Shown: piece after piece, positions 1 to 7,524 of the stretch
How positions within the stretch are numbered: the first letter of the stretch is position 1
Layout of the letters: the number at the start of each line of letters is the position of its first letter
Source of the DNA: an uncultured Erythrobacter sp.
GTDB lineage: Bacteria; Pseudomonadota; Alphaproteobacteria; Sphingomonadales; Sphingomonadaceae
Assembly (NCBI GenBank): GCA_913061345.1
Contig: CAJXTZ010000016.1
Span: 1 to 35,806 of the forward strand
DNA length: 35,806 bases
Direction of reading: 5' to 3'
Notes under the pieces: generated by a model
Database searches by the model: none
Told to the model about the DNA's origin: nothing
What the model saw: the letters and a program-made list of their open reading frames with translations, nothing else
Translations under genes and position numbers: made by a program

Positions 1-219
1 GGGAAGGACATTTTGTCCATGCGTGAATTGCTGGACGAAGATCCGCACATTCCCTTCGCAGTTCTGCTTATCTGCCGCGCGATAGACGACTGTGTTGCCC
101 TGAGCGCGACGCTGTTCCAACCAGATTTGCCGCACGAGAAAGTCGATATCGTCGACGACACGCGCGACGAAATAACCCCCGGAGGTCTGCCCGATGGCCA
201 AGACAACGATCCCGTATAA
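1..219 (+). CDS. 3' end of an unrecognised gene, cut by the window edge
   Basis: An open frame runs from base 1 to a TAA at 217-219 and overlaps the start of the HNH-SAVED gene by 26 bases. The 72 visible residues are acidic towards the end and match no domain I recognise. In CBASS operons the gene before a Cap5 effector is usually the cyclic nucleotide synthase or an ancillary Cap gene, so this could be the C-terminus of such a protein. That rests only on position and overlap. A non-coding open frame cannot be excluded. Confidence 0.4.
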   Translation, partial: GKDILSMRELLDEDPHIPFAVLLICRAIDDCVALSATLFQPDLPHEKVDIVDDTRDEITPGGLPDGQDNDPV

Positions 220-1342
220 AACTCAGAACGCGCTGTGGGCAAGAGCTGGCGGGCGCTGCCAATACCGCGGCTGTAATGACTTGCTCGTCGGCGACCTCAT
301 AGCGGGGAGGCGGACCGGGACCTATGGCTTTATCGCTCATATTGTCGCGGATGTAGGCGACAAGCTAAAGAGCAAGGCCCCGCGCTACGATCCTGTCCGC
401 TCGCCAAAGCTTGCCAGAGATATCGGCAACCTGATGATCCTTTGCCACCGACACCATAAGCTAATCGATGTCGAGGAGGTGGATGATCATCCGGAAGACG
501 TCCTCCTCCAGATGAAGAAGGAGCACGAAGAGCGCATCGAGCTCAATACCGGCATCGGCGCCGATCGCGCGTCGCATGTCCTTCGCTTCGGCGCCTCGAT
601 CGGCAAGCACCCGGTGCTCGTGAATACAAGCGCCATCTTCGCGGCAATGCCGCCGGACCGGCATCCTGCCGAGCACACTACGATCGATCTGCAGATGAAG
701 AACCATGCGGCCCAGGACAACGAGGTCGCCTTCTATGAAACGGAACGGGCTAATCTGGAGCGATTGTTCGCACAGCGCGTTACCGAACGTGTGGAGGCCG
801 AGGATGTAAAACACCTGAGCGTGTTTGCTCTCGCGCCACAGCCCCTATTATTCGAGCTTGGCCGCCTGCTGAATGAAATCGTGGATGTCACGGTCCATCA
901 GTTCCATCGCAACCCTAAGGGATGGGCATGGGCACGCGACGCGGAGCCTTTGGAGTTCAAACTCACTGAACCGCAAGCCAATCGCGGTGGCCCCGTCGCC
1001 CTCAAGCTCGCCGTCAGCGCAAATATCGATGATAAGCGCATCCTTTCGGCGCTAAACGCTACGAGCGCCGAAGTCTGGACCGTGACAGTGCCGGCGCCGC
1101 ACAACGATATTGTTCGCCAACCCGCCGACGTCGCCAATTTCGCAAAAACGATGCGCCGCGCCTATGCGCGTATTCAAGATGCCCATGGCGTCGAATCAGT
1201 CGTGAACGTTTTTCCAGCGGTTCCCGTCTCACTGGCCGTCGAAGCCGGGCGTGTTTGGATGCCCAAAGTGAACCCGTCTCTGCGCCTGTTCGACCAGGTG
1301 CGGGATCGGGGTTTTGTAGAAGCTTTCTGTATCGGGGGTTAA
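194..1342 (+). CDS. cap5: HNH endonuclease-SAVED effector of CBASS (Cap5-like)
   Basis: The 382-residue protein has two recognisable parts. Residues about 10-115 are an HNH nuclease: C22 and C27 in GGRCQYRGCN, H49 in the AHI turn, N79 and the C84-H85-R86-H87-H88 cluster in NLMILCHRHHKLID. Residues from about 205 to the end are a SAVED sensor, beginning HLSVFALAPQPLLFELG and containing the VHQFHRNPKGWAW segment. In CBASS, a CD-NTase makes a cyclic oligonucleotide after infection, SAVED binds it, and the HNH domain then degrades DNA and kills or arrests the host. The ATG at 194 gives the normal N-terminus of the family. The synthase is not in the window and would lie to the left. The gene ends 28 bases before the left 103-bp repeat, so it lies just outside that boundary. 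The alternative is a stand-alone SAVED effector recruited by another system. Confidence 0.88.
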   Translation: MAKTTIPYKTQNALWARAGGRCQYRGCNDLLVGDLIAGRRTGTYGFIAHIVADVGDKLKSKAPRYDPVRSPKLARDIGNLMILCHRHHKLIDVEEVDDHPEDVLLQMKKEHEERIELNTGIGADRASHVLRFGASIGKHPVLVNTSAIFAAMPPDRHPAEHTTIDLQMKNHAAQDNEVAFYETERANLERLFAQRVTERVEAEDVKHLSVFALAPQPLLFELGRLLNEIVDVTVHQFHRNPKGWAWARDAEPLEFKLTEPQANRGGPVALKLAVSANIDDKRILSALNATSAEVWTVTVPAPHNDIVRQPADVANFAKTMRRAYARIQDAHGVESVVNVFPAVPVSLAVEAGRVWMPKVNPSLRLFDQVRDRGFVEAFCIGG

Positions 1343-1370
1343 AAGCGTAGAGTTGCTAACGTCAGCTTTA

Positions 1371-1473
1371 GCCCATTTTCTGCCACCACTTATATACCGA
1401 GAGCGACTGGCTTACGGTCGGTGTGCTCTCAGCGAGTAGGTTGAAGGAGCGGACTTTAAGCACACCGAACGCA
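1371..1473 (+). repeat. Left copy of 103-bp island-bounding inverted repeat
   Basis: This copy matches the reverse complement of 17129-17231 at 98 of 103 positions by hand alignment, and similarity stops abruptly at both ends. It lies 28 bases after the Cap5 stop and 72 bases before the truncated recombinase start. Internally it holds a perfect 10-bp inverted pair, TCGGTGTGCT at 1418-1427 and AGCACACCGA at 1459-1468, 31 bases apart, plus GAGAGC/GCTCTC at 1399-1404 and 1425-1430. Likely roles are the recombination site, the integrase promoter or both; this is inference. Confidence 0.9.
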
Positions 1474-1545
1474 TCTCCGATGCAGAAAGATATTGTTTAC
1501 CAATAACTTGCTCGAATTTGTTCCTCGAAAAAGAGGAGCAGATCA

Positions 1546-2244
1546 ATGGATACGAATGGCCATGTGTTACCGCAAAAATCAAGTTCGAATCATGCGCTTT
1601 CCGCAGCGCTGAATCAGCGCGAGGAAGGGGATGATCGAGGCGTCCAGCATTTAAGGCTCAATGGTAATATCGCTCGCCGTAAGCCCGGCAAACGGGTGAT
1701 TGAGTATTGGGATAGCGAACTGCCCGGTTTCGGGCTGCGCGTGCATCCTTCGGGACGGCGGACCTGGTTCGTGATGTTTCGTCAGCGAGGAAAGCAGCGT
1801 CGAGCCTCGCTTGGCACTTCCAGACAGGTCACAGCAATCGAGGCGCGGCGTATGGCACGCGATAAGCTGGCCGAGGTTGCGCTTGACGGGCTGCCTACCC
1901 GCAAGACCAGCAAAGTTAGTGCCAAGCGATCACCACTGGTGCGCGACTATGCTGAGCGCTTCTGGACCGATTATGCACGACACTGGAAACCAAGCACGCG
2001 CCATCGCAATCGGACCGGGCTTGATCGGGAAATCCTGCCTGCGTTTGGGGATTGCCGTGTAGACGAGCTTGTGAAGTCGGACGTCTTGTTCTGGCGCGAC
2101 GGATTTGCCGAGCGGACGGGGGCCTTTAATCGCACCTTGCCGATCCTTTCGGTGATGATGGGTTATGCCGAGAAGCTTGGCTACCGCCCGCGCGGATCGT
2201 ATCCATCCGGTGAAGGCCGCGGTGTGACGCCGGCCGAGGCGTAG
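1546..2244 (+). pseudogene. Tyrosine recombinase/integrase, 3' part removed at IS66 end
   Basis: The ATG at 1546 follows a good ribosome site (AAGAGGAG, 1531-1538). The protein has the N-terminal layout of alphaproteobacterial phage-type integrases: a DNA-binding arm region (WDSELPGFGLRVHPSG) and a SAM-like core-binding domain (FWTDYARHWKPSTR, FNRTLPILSVMMGYAEKLGY). Genuine similarity stops near base 2197, where the IS66 terminus begins. The last 15 or so residues are read from IS sequence. The catalytic domain with the R-H-R-Y residues is absent, so it cannot recombine DNA. It is clearly related to the intact recombinase at 15881-17113 but diverged (roughly half identical over the core-binding domain by eye), although the upstream repeats of the two genes are nearly identical. 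Confidence 0.88.
2199..2220 (+). repeat. IS66 terminal inverted repeat, tnpC-side end
   Basis: It begins GTATCCATCCGG and pairs with 4753-4774 in inverse orientation at 18 of 22 positions. It interrupts the integrase reading frame. Confidence 0.85.
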
Positions 2245-2280
2245 CCGGAGTTACGCGGCGATTGCGTCGGGGAGCGGCGC

Positions 2281-3915
2281 CTAGTTCCATGGCAGAAGCT
2301 CGTCGAGCCTGGTGGCGGGGTGATCGGCAATGCGGGCGAGGACATCGGCGAGCCAGGCCTGCGGATCGACGTCATTGAGCTTGGCGGTCTGGATCAGCGT
2401 GTAGATGATGGCGGCGCGTTGCCCGCCGCGGTCGGACCCGCAGAACAGCCATGCCTTGCGGCCGAGCGGGATGCAGCGCAACGCGCGTTCGGCAGCATTG
2501 TTGGTGAGGCAGATCCTGCCGTCGTCAAGGAAGCGGGTGAACGCGTCCCAGCGCTTCAGCATGTAGAGGCAGGCCTTGGTCAGATCATGGCCGCGCGACA
2601 GCTTGGCCACCTGCGCGGTGAGCCAGGTGTGGAGCTCGGACATCAGCGGTGCGCTGAGTTCCTGGCGAACGGCAATCCGCTCGGCCGGAGCCGTGCCATT
2701 GATGCCCCGCTCGATATCGAACAGGGCGTCGAGGCGCTGCACGGCTTCCAGCGCGATCGGATAGGTCATGCTGCTGCGCTGGCCACGGCTCTTCTTGCGG
2801 GCTGAGCTTACGACATCGGCCAGCTCGAAGAACTTGCGGCGCGCATGGGCAAAGCATCCAGCTTCCAGCACGGGACCGGGATCACGGCCTTCGCGATAGA
2901 GCTCGTTGTAGCCGCCATAGGCATCGGCCTGCAGGATACCGGACCATGCCGCGAGATGGGTCTGCGGGTGCTCGCCGCGCCGATCGCGCGAGTAATGGAA
3001 CAGGGCAGCTGGTGGATCAGATCCGGCGAACGGGCGATCATCGCGAACGTAAACCCATAATCGAGCCGTATCGGTCTTGCCCCTGGCCATGACCGGCACG
3101 GTGGTATCGTCACCATGGATGCGGTCCGAAGCAAGGACGTGCGCTTCAATCAGCTTGTAGAGCGGCATCAGCGCATGGGCAGCCGCGCCGACCTGATCGG
3201 CGAGGGTCGAGACGCTGAGCGGCACGCCTTCGCGGGCAAAGCGCTCGGCCTGCCGGTTGAGCGGTTGGTGCTGCCCATACTTCTCGAACAATAGCATCGC
3301 CAGGAAGCTTGGTCCGGCCCATCCGCGCGGGACGACATGGAACGGCGCAGGGGCCTGCGCGATCTTCTCGCAGTCCCGGCACGAGAACTTCTCGCGCACC
3401 GTCTGGATCACCTTCCACGAGCGCGGGATCACCTCGAGCGTCTCGGTGACGTCTTCGCCGAGCTTGGAGAGCCGATCCCCGCCGCAGGCCGGGCAGGAAC
3501 ATGGGGCGGGCACCACGACGCGCTCGCGCGGCAGATGATCGGGAAACGGCTTCCTTGCCGGGCGCTTGCGCTCGAGGGCGGTGACGGTGGTGGTCCTGGC
3601 TGCCGCTTCCTCGGCGATCAGATCGTCCTCAGCGGCATCAGCCTCGAGATCTTCGAGCTGCAGCTCCATCTGATCCAGCAGGCGGCGGCTGCGCTCGGCG
3701 CTGGCGCCATACTGCTCGCGCCTGAGCTTGGCGATCTGCAGCTTGAGGTGGGCGATCACCGCTTCGATGGCGCTCTCGCGGGCATGGGCGTTGGCCAGTT
3801 CGGCTGCGACAGTGGCGGCGTGCTGCTCGGCCTCCTCGACTCTGCGGGCCATCGTCGCCACCAGCGCCTTGAGCGCTTCGACATCGTCCGGAAGGGGCGA
3901 GATGGCGGCTTCCAT
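2281..3915 (-). CDS. tnpC: IS66 transposase TnpC (DDE)
   Basis: This is the transposase proper, about 544 residues when started at the ATG at 3915. An upstream in-frame TTG at 3957 is less likely. In order it shows an N-terminal coiled-coil leucine-zipper region, a zinc-finger region (CSCPACGGD then CRDCE), and a DDE catalytic core with candidate acidic residues in RIHGDDTTV, LQADAYGGY and TNNAAERALR. A conserved C-terminal segment ends at LDELLPWN. The gene starts about 60 bases after tnpB on the same strand. TnpC does the cut-and-join chemistry, and TnpA and TnpB are needed for full activity in studied IS66 members. No disruption is seen. Confidence 0.95.
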   Translation of the reverse strand: MEAAISPLPDDVEALKALVATMARRVEEAEQHAATVAAELANAHARESAIEAVIAHLKLQIAKLRREQYGASAERSRRLLDQMELQLEDLEADAAEDDLIAEEAAARTTTVTALERKRPARKPFPDHLPRERVVVPAPCSCPACGGDRLSKLGEDVTETLEVIPRSWKVIQTVREKFSCRDCEKIAQAPAPFHVVPRGWAGPSFLAMLLFEKYGQHQPLNRQAERFAREGVPLSVSTLADQVGAAAHALMPLYKLIEAHVLASDRIHGDDTTVPVMARGKTDTARLWVYVRDDRPFAGSDPPAALFHYSRDRRGEHPQTHLAAWSGILQADAYGGYNELYREGRDPGPVLEAGCFAHARRKFFELADVVSSARKKSRGQRSSMTYPIALEAVQRLDALFDIERGINGTAPAERIAVRQELSAPLMSELHTWLTAQVAKLSRGHDLTKACLYMLKRWDAFTRFLDDGRICLTNNAAERALRCIPLGRKAWLFCGSDRGGQRAAIIYTLIQTAKLNDVDPQAWLADVLARIADHPATRLDELLPWN

Positions 3916-3975
3916 GACGCAGAGTGAATCACGTGGGATGCCCTGCTGCAAGAGCAAAATGCCACCTTCTGACGA

Positions 3976-4317
3976 TTATCCTGCGCTCGCCGGGCGCCAC
4001 GTATACTGCGGGTTGCGCCAGTCGATCCCCTCCAGCAGGCAGGCCAGCTGGGACGGGGTCAAGGATACCGTTCCGTCCTTCGCCGAGGGCCATACAAACC
4101 GGCCCTTCTCGAGCCGCTTGGCATAGAGCGACATGCCGATCCCGTCGTGCCAGATGATCTTGATCAGCGATCCCGCGCGGCCGCGAAACACGAACAGATC
4201 GCCGCTATGAGGATTACGCTTGAGACCCTGCTGCACCAGCAGGGCCAGGCCCTGCATGCCCTTCCGCATGTCCGTGTGGTCCAGCGCGATCCACACCCGC
4301 GCGCTCGGAGGGATCAT
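3976..4317 (-). CDS. tnpB: IS66 accessory protein TnpB
   Basis: The 113-residue protein is typical of IS66 Orf2. It starts MIPPSARVWIALDHTDMRKG and contains the conserved LFVFRGRAGSLIKIIWHD segment followed by KRLEKGRFVWP. The start ATG overlaps the tnpA stop by 4 bases (4314-4317), indicating translational coupling. Its biochemical role is not established. It is required for efficient transposition in model elements. Full length for the family. Confidence 0.95.
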   Translation of the reverse strand: MIPPSARVWIALDHTDMRKGMQGLALLVQQGLKRNPHSGDLFVFRGRAGSLIKIIWHDGIGMSLYAKRLEKGRFVWPSAKDGTVSLTPSQLACLLEGIDWRNPQYTWRPASAG

Positions 4318-4712
4318 CGCAGAGCCTTCAATGCGGCAGCAACCAGCGCCGGTGATGCCGCAGGATAAATGCTCAGCCGCTTGCCGCGCGGCAGATCAAT
4401 GATCATCACGGGGTGCTCGACCGTGCTGGTCGCCGCTGCGTCCTCATCCACCACCGCTTCGGCAAACACCGGCGCCGGCAACGCCTCGGATAAGCTGCTT
4501 GCCCGTTCGCCTGCCTCGCGCAGCTTGCGCCGCCAGGTGTAGATCAGCGCCGAAGAAATATCGTGACGTCGGCACACCTCGGCAACGCAGGCGCCCGGCG
4601 CGAAAGCATCGGAAAGTATCCGCAGCCGCTCTTCCTCGCTCCAACGTCGGCGCCGCTCTGGCCCCGAAAACACCGTCACCTGACCCATCGACCACTCCAT
4701 AAGCGCGCTCAC
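4314..4712 (-). CDS. tnpA: IS66 accessory protein TnpA (helix-turn-helix)
   Basis: The 132-residue protein carries a transposase-8/IS3-OrfA type helix-turn-helix near residues 25-65 (RRRWSEEERLRILSDAF, then VAEVCRRHDISSALIYTWRR). The C-terminal half holds the IS66-specific stretch before the overlap with tnpB. The start could also be an internal ATG at 4688. It is first in the IS operon and probably binds the element ends. Confidence 0.93.
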   Translation of the reverse strand: MSALMEWSMGQVTVFSGPERRRRWSEEERLRILSDAFAPGACVAEVCRRHDISSALIYTWRRKLREAGERASSLSEALPAPVFAEAVVDEDAAATSTVEHPVMIIDLPRGKRLSIYPAASPALVAAALKALR

Positions 4713-4752
4713 AAGAGCACGCTAAAGAGCGCTCAATACCTACCCAGACAAG

Positions 4753-4774
4753 GCGGTCCCCGCCGGATGGATAC
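4753..4774 (-). repeat. IS66 terminal inverted repeat, tnpA-side end
   Basis: Read on the minus strand it begins GTATCCATCCGG and pairs with 2199-2220. The ATPase remnant begins at the next base. Confidence 0.85.
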
Positions 4775-6322
4775 GTTCGATCTGTTGAAGAGCCTTTCCT
4801 ACCGGGAGACCCTTGTCCTCTTTGCCAGCAGGATCTTGATGAAGAGGCAGCTGTGCGGATGTCTTCATTCGACAGTTACATCAGAGGTGCCGCGATGGAT
4901 CAGGCGCGAACAGCAGAGAACGCTGTTGCGCAGCGTCTTCAATCTCTTCGTCGATTATCATTCAAGAGTTCCGATGAAATCGGAGCACTGCTAGCGGAGG
5001 CTGCGGCGCAAGACACAAATGCAAAGGCTCTCGTTTCAGAGGCGATTGCCTATAACGAGGCTCTGCGAGCACGCCGTGATGAACGTCTTGGGCAATTCGA
5101 GACGGCTACGATTGGAGACTTGCCTGCGCTGCCAATCAACCCGGTGGTACGTATGAAGGCATGGATTGCGCAGCTTCGCGAGTACGCCAACCAACTCCGC
5201 AACTCTGATGACCGGACTGCGGTCGCGTCGGCAAGAGTTTCCGAGCTGGAAAACAGGCAACAGCTTAGCAATCAGATCGAAGAGGCCCTTGTTCGTCGAA
5301 ATCAGTTAGCGAGCATTCATCTCTGGAAGAAATGCGAGGACGCGCTTGGTACTCGTTCCTTGTCGCGACTGATGAGTGCATTGAGGAAAGAATTGACGTC
5401 GCCGGCACTAGAGGCGCGAATAAAGGAAGAGATCGCGAATTTTGGAATGGAACACGTGCCGCTCCGTTTCACGGATGCCACAGACCATGGCACTAGCGTC
5501 TTTGAGGTTGGCTTGGCAACGGACCAAGCGGCAAAGAAAGCGCGTATCTTAAGCGAAGGCGAACAACGCGCCCTCAGCCTCGCCTGCTTTATGGCAGAAA
5601 CTCATGTCGCTGAACGAAGATCAGGCATCATCCTAGATGATCCTGTGACCAGTTTGGACCATATGCGAATTCGCAAGGTCGCTCGGCGTCTGGTCGATGA
5701 AGCGGCCAAAGGCCGGCAGATCATTATCTTCACCCACAACCTGGTTTTCTACAACGAATTGATGCTCGCCTGTACGGATCGAACAGTGGCGGTGCCAGCC
5801 CTCCCTTGCTTAATCGAACAAGGCGGGACCGGTGAGTTCGGGGTGGTTACGGTCGACAGCGCGCCTTGGGTGGCTCGAAAGGTCAAAGAGCGCGAACAAT
5901 CATTGAAAGCGCTGCTCGACCAAGTGCCAGAAGAGGTATCGCCTATAAGTGATGAATATCGACGAGCTTGCACGCGGTTTTACGCCGCGCTGCGAGAAAC
6001 CTGGGAAAGAGCCGTGGAAGAAATCGTGCTAAACGATGTTGTCAGGCGGTTCGGCTCAAATGTCGGAACATTGCGTCTCAGCGGTGTCGACGTAAGTGAC
6101 GAAGACTATCTGGTCATTCATCGCGCTATGTCGCGCGCTTCTGAGCATTCTGGGCACGACCAGGCCGCAGCAAAGCAGATCGAGATGCCAACCAAGACGC
6201 AGATGCAGGCAGAATTAGACGAGCTGGCAGCTTTCCGAGCAAAGAAGTCAAAGGCAAACAAGGTGGCAGAAGCTCGGCGAAAAGAAGCAGCTACGAAGCC
6301 ACCAAAGGGCGCAACTGGTTGA
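4775..6322 (+). pseudogene. AAA/ABC-type ATPase with zinc-hook motif, 5' part lost (RloC-like?)
   Basis: The frame is open right up to the IS66 end, and the first residues read VRSVEEPFLPGDPCPLCQQD, giving a CxxC zinc-hook-like motif. About 515 residues remain: a long charged coiled-coil stretch, an ABC signature-like ARILSEGEQRALSLACF, a Walker B GIILDDPVTSLDH and a histidine switch IIIFTHN. The Walker A half is missing, so ATP cannot be bound normally. An internal ATG at 4853 could still start a 489-residue product. The C-terminal part has RETWE followed by histidines (VIHRAM, GHD), recalling the RxxxE...H set of PrrC/RloC anticodon nucleases; that resemblance is tentative. The overall plan of SMC-like ATPase plus zinc hook plus C-terminal effector fits anti-phage ATPases. 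Codon use looks less GC-rich than the Hachiman genes. Confidence 0.8.
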
Positions 6323-6486
6323 AAATAGAGGTGAATAGCCTTCGCTATGACATTGGCTGAGCGCCAGACAGTTCAAAGGCCCTTTGAAGTTCGCACATGG
6401 TTAGCGATCTTCGTAGAGATGAGATCAAGTCATCGCTTGAAGCAGGTACGCGCAAACGCGGATGGCGCGACATTTCTCGATCCACC

Positions 6487-7425
6487 CTAAGGCTCCGGCC
6501 TAGGCAATGGTTTGCCATGACCTTTTTCCAGTAGGCTGATATCTATCGCTGTAAGGAGTTGATCGAAGAACGCCTCTACGAGCATTAGGTGTTCGGTATA
6601 GATGACCAGCTGCTCACCGGCCTTCAAATCAAGCCCTAGCTGAGGCTGTTCTGCACATAGCCGGCCTAATTCATCAGAGACAAGATCTTCTCCATGGGTG
6701 ACGTGATGGCGAATAAGACCGACGGTTTCTATAGCTTTCGCCCACGATCCGATGTCACTCTGGGTGTACCAACTGGGCCGCTCCAAACCGGCTTTCTTGA
6801 AGTATGCAGCGAACACTTTGTGAAGACCGTCGTAAGCACGTTTCCTGCGCCAGCTCTCTAGCCGCTCGCTCCATGCCTCCTGATACTTTGTCGCTGCCTC
6901 GGGACTCGTTTCTTGGTCGCGATAGAGTTTGCGAAGGGGCTTGAAATCATCCCCCTTCATCAACTCCTGAGGATGGGCATCGAGATAGATTTCGTACAAT
7001 TCAAATACTACCTCTTCCAGCGCACCATACATATCCTGAACGCCATAGCCGCCCATGAGAGGTATGCAGGCTTCGTAGTTCCTTGACGCTTCTTGGCCAT
7101 GCCAAAGTGCCAGTTCGACGCGTTCAGGACCATCCGCGCTCGCTCTCACCGTATCAACGCGAAGACCGAGGTTTTGATGTGATTGATAGCGGTCGCGTGC
7201 GACGAAGAGCGAATTTATGGTAATCGCCCAGCGCATATAGACGCTTCGAAAGACTGATCTGAAATCGCCTATCATCTCAGTGGACTTCTCAATCCACTTT
7301 TTCTCCTGATCGTCTGTCCGATAGATTATGTTTTGGATCGGTGGCGGTTCGGCGAGCGCAGGATCATCCGCTTCAAAAATGTTCTGCTTAAGGAACTGCA
7401 CTCGGTTTCTGAAACTTGGTCGCAT
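6487..7425 (-). CDS. Unrecognised protein with HEPN-like RxxxxH motif
   Basis: The 312-residue protein matches no family I know. It is rich in aromatic and charged residues, appears all-alpha, and has no signal peptide or obvious membrane segment. The most notable element is R239-x4-H244 in GLIRHHVTHGEDLV, which resembles the catalytic RxxxxH of HEPN ribonucleases and falls, as expected, within a long helix-rich C-terminal part. It is divergent from the methyltransferase (starts 99 bases apart) and convergent with the truncated ATPase gene, with 164 bases between them. Position inside the island suggests a defence or addiction role, but nothing proves it. It could also be a HEPN-fold protein without nuclease activity. 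Confidence 0.72.
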   Translation of the reverse strand: MRPSFRNRVQFLKQNIFEADDPALAEPPPIQNIIYRTDDQEKKWIEKSTEMIGDFRSVFRSVYMRWAITINSLFVARDRYQSHQNLGLRVDTVRASADGPERVELALWHGQEASRNYEACIPLMGGYGVQDMYGALEEVVFELYEIYLDAHPQELMKGDDFKPLRKLYRDQETSPEAATKYQEAWSERLESWRRKRAYDGLHKVFAAYFKKAGLERPSWYTQSDIGSWAKAIETVGLIRHHVTHGEDLVSDELGRLCAEQPQLGLDLKAGEQLVIYTEHLMLVEAFFDQLLTAIDISLLEKGHGKPLPRPEP

Positions 7426-7524
7426 AAAATGCCCTTAGGTTTTCCAATTTGATGGGCACAGGATAGCGCTGATTGCGATCCCCCCTTGTTCTGCCCTTGT
7501 TCTCTATGTAGCGTCCATAGTGAC

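Larger units (their letters stand above)
2199..4774 (-). mobile_element. IS66-family insertion sequence, complete
   Basis: The 2576-bp element carries the classical tnpA-tnpB-tnpC set on the minus strand. Its imperfect terminal inverted repeats start GTATCCATCCGG at both ends, with 18 of 22 bases matching by hand (2199-2220 against 4753-4774). IS66 elements normally leave an 8-bp target duplication. The flanking octamers here are CGCGGATC and GTTCGATC, which do not match. Both flanking genes are also truncated at the IS ends. This suggests that DNA next to the IS was deleted after insertion, or that two IS copies recombined. The three genes look intact. Confidence 0.92.

Noticed and set aside
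68..340. Minus-strand 90-codon frame opposite the Cap5 start
   Set aside because: Antisense shadow; arginine-rich with no domain, while the plus strand encodes a clear HNH domain.
2320..3927. Long plus-strand frames across the IS66 transposase
   Set aside because: High-GC antisense frames; the minus strand carries the real DDE transposase.
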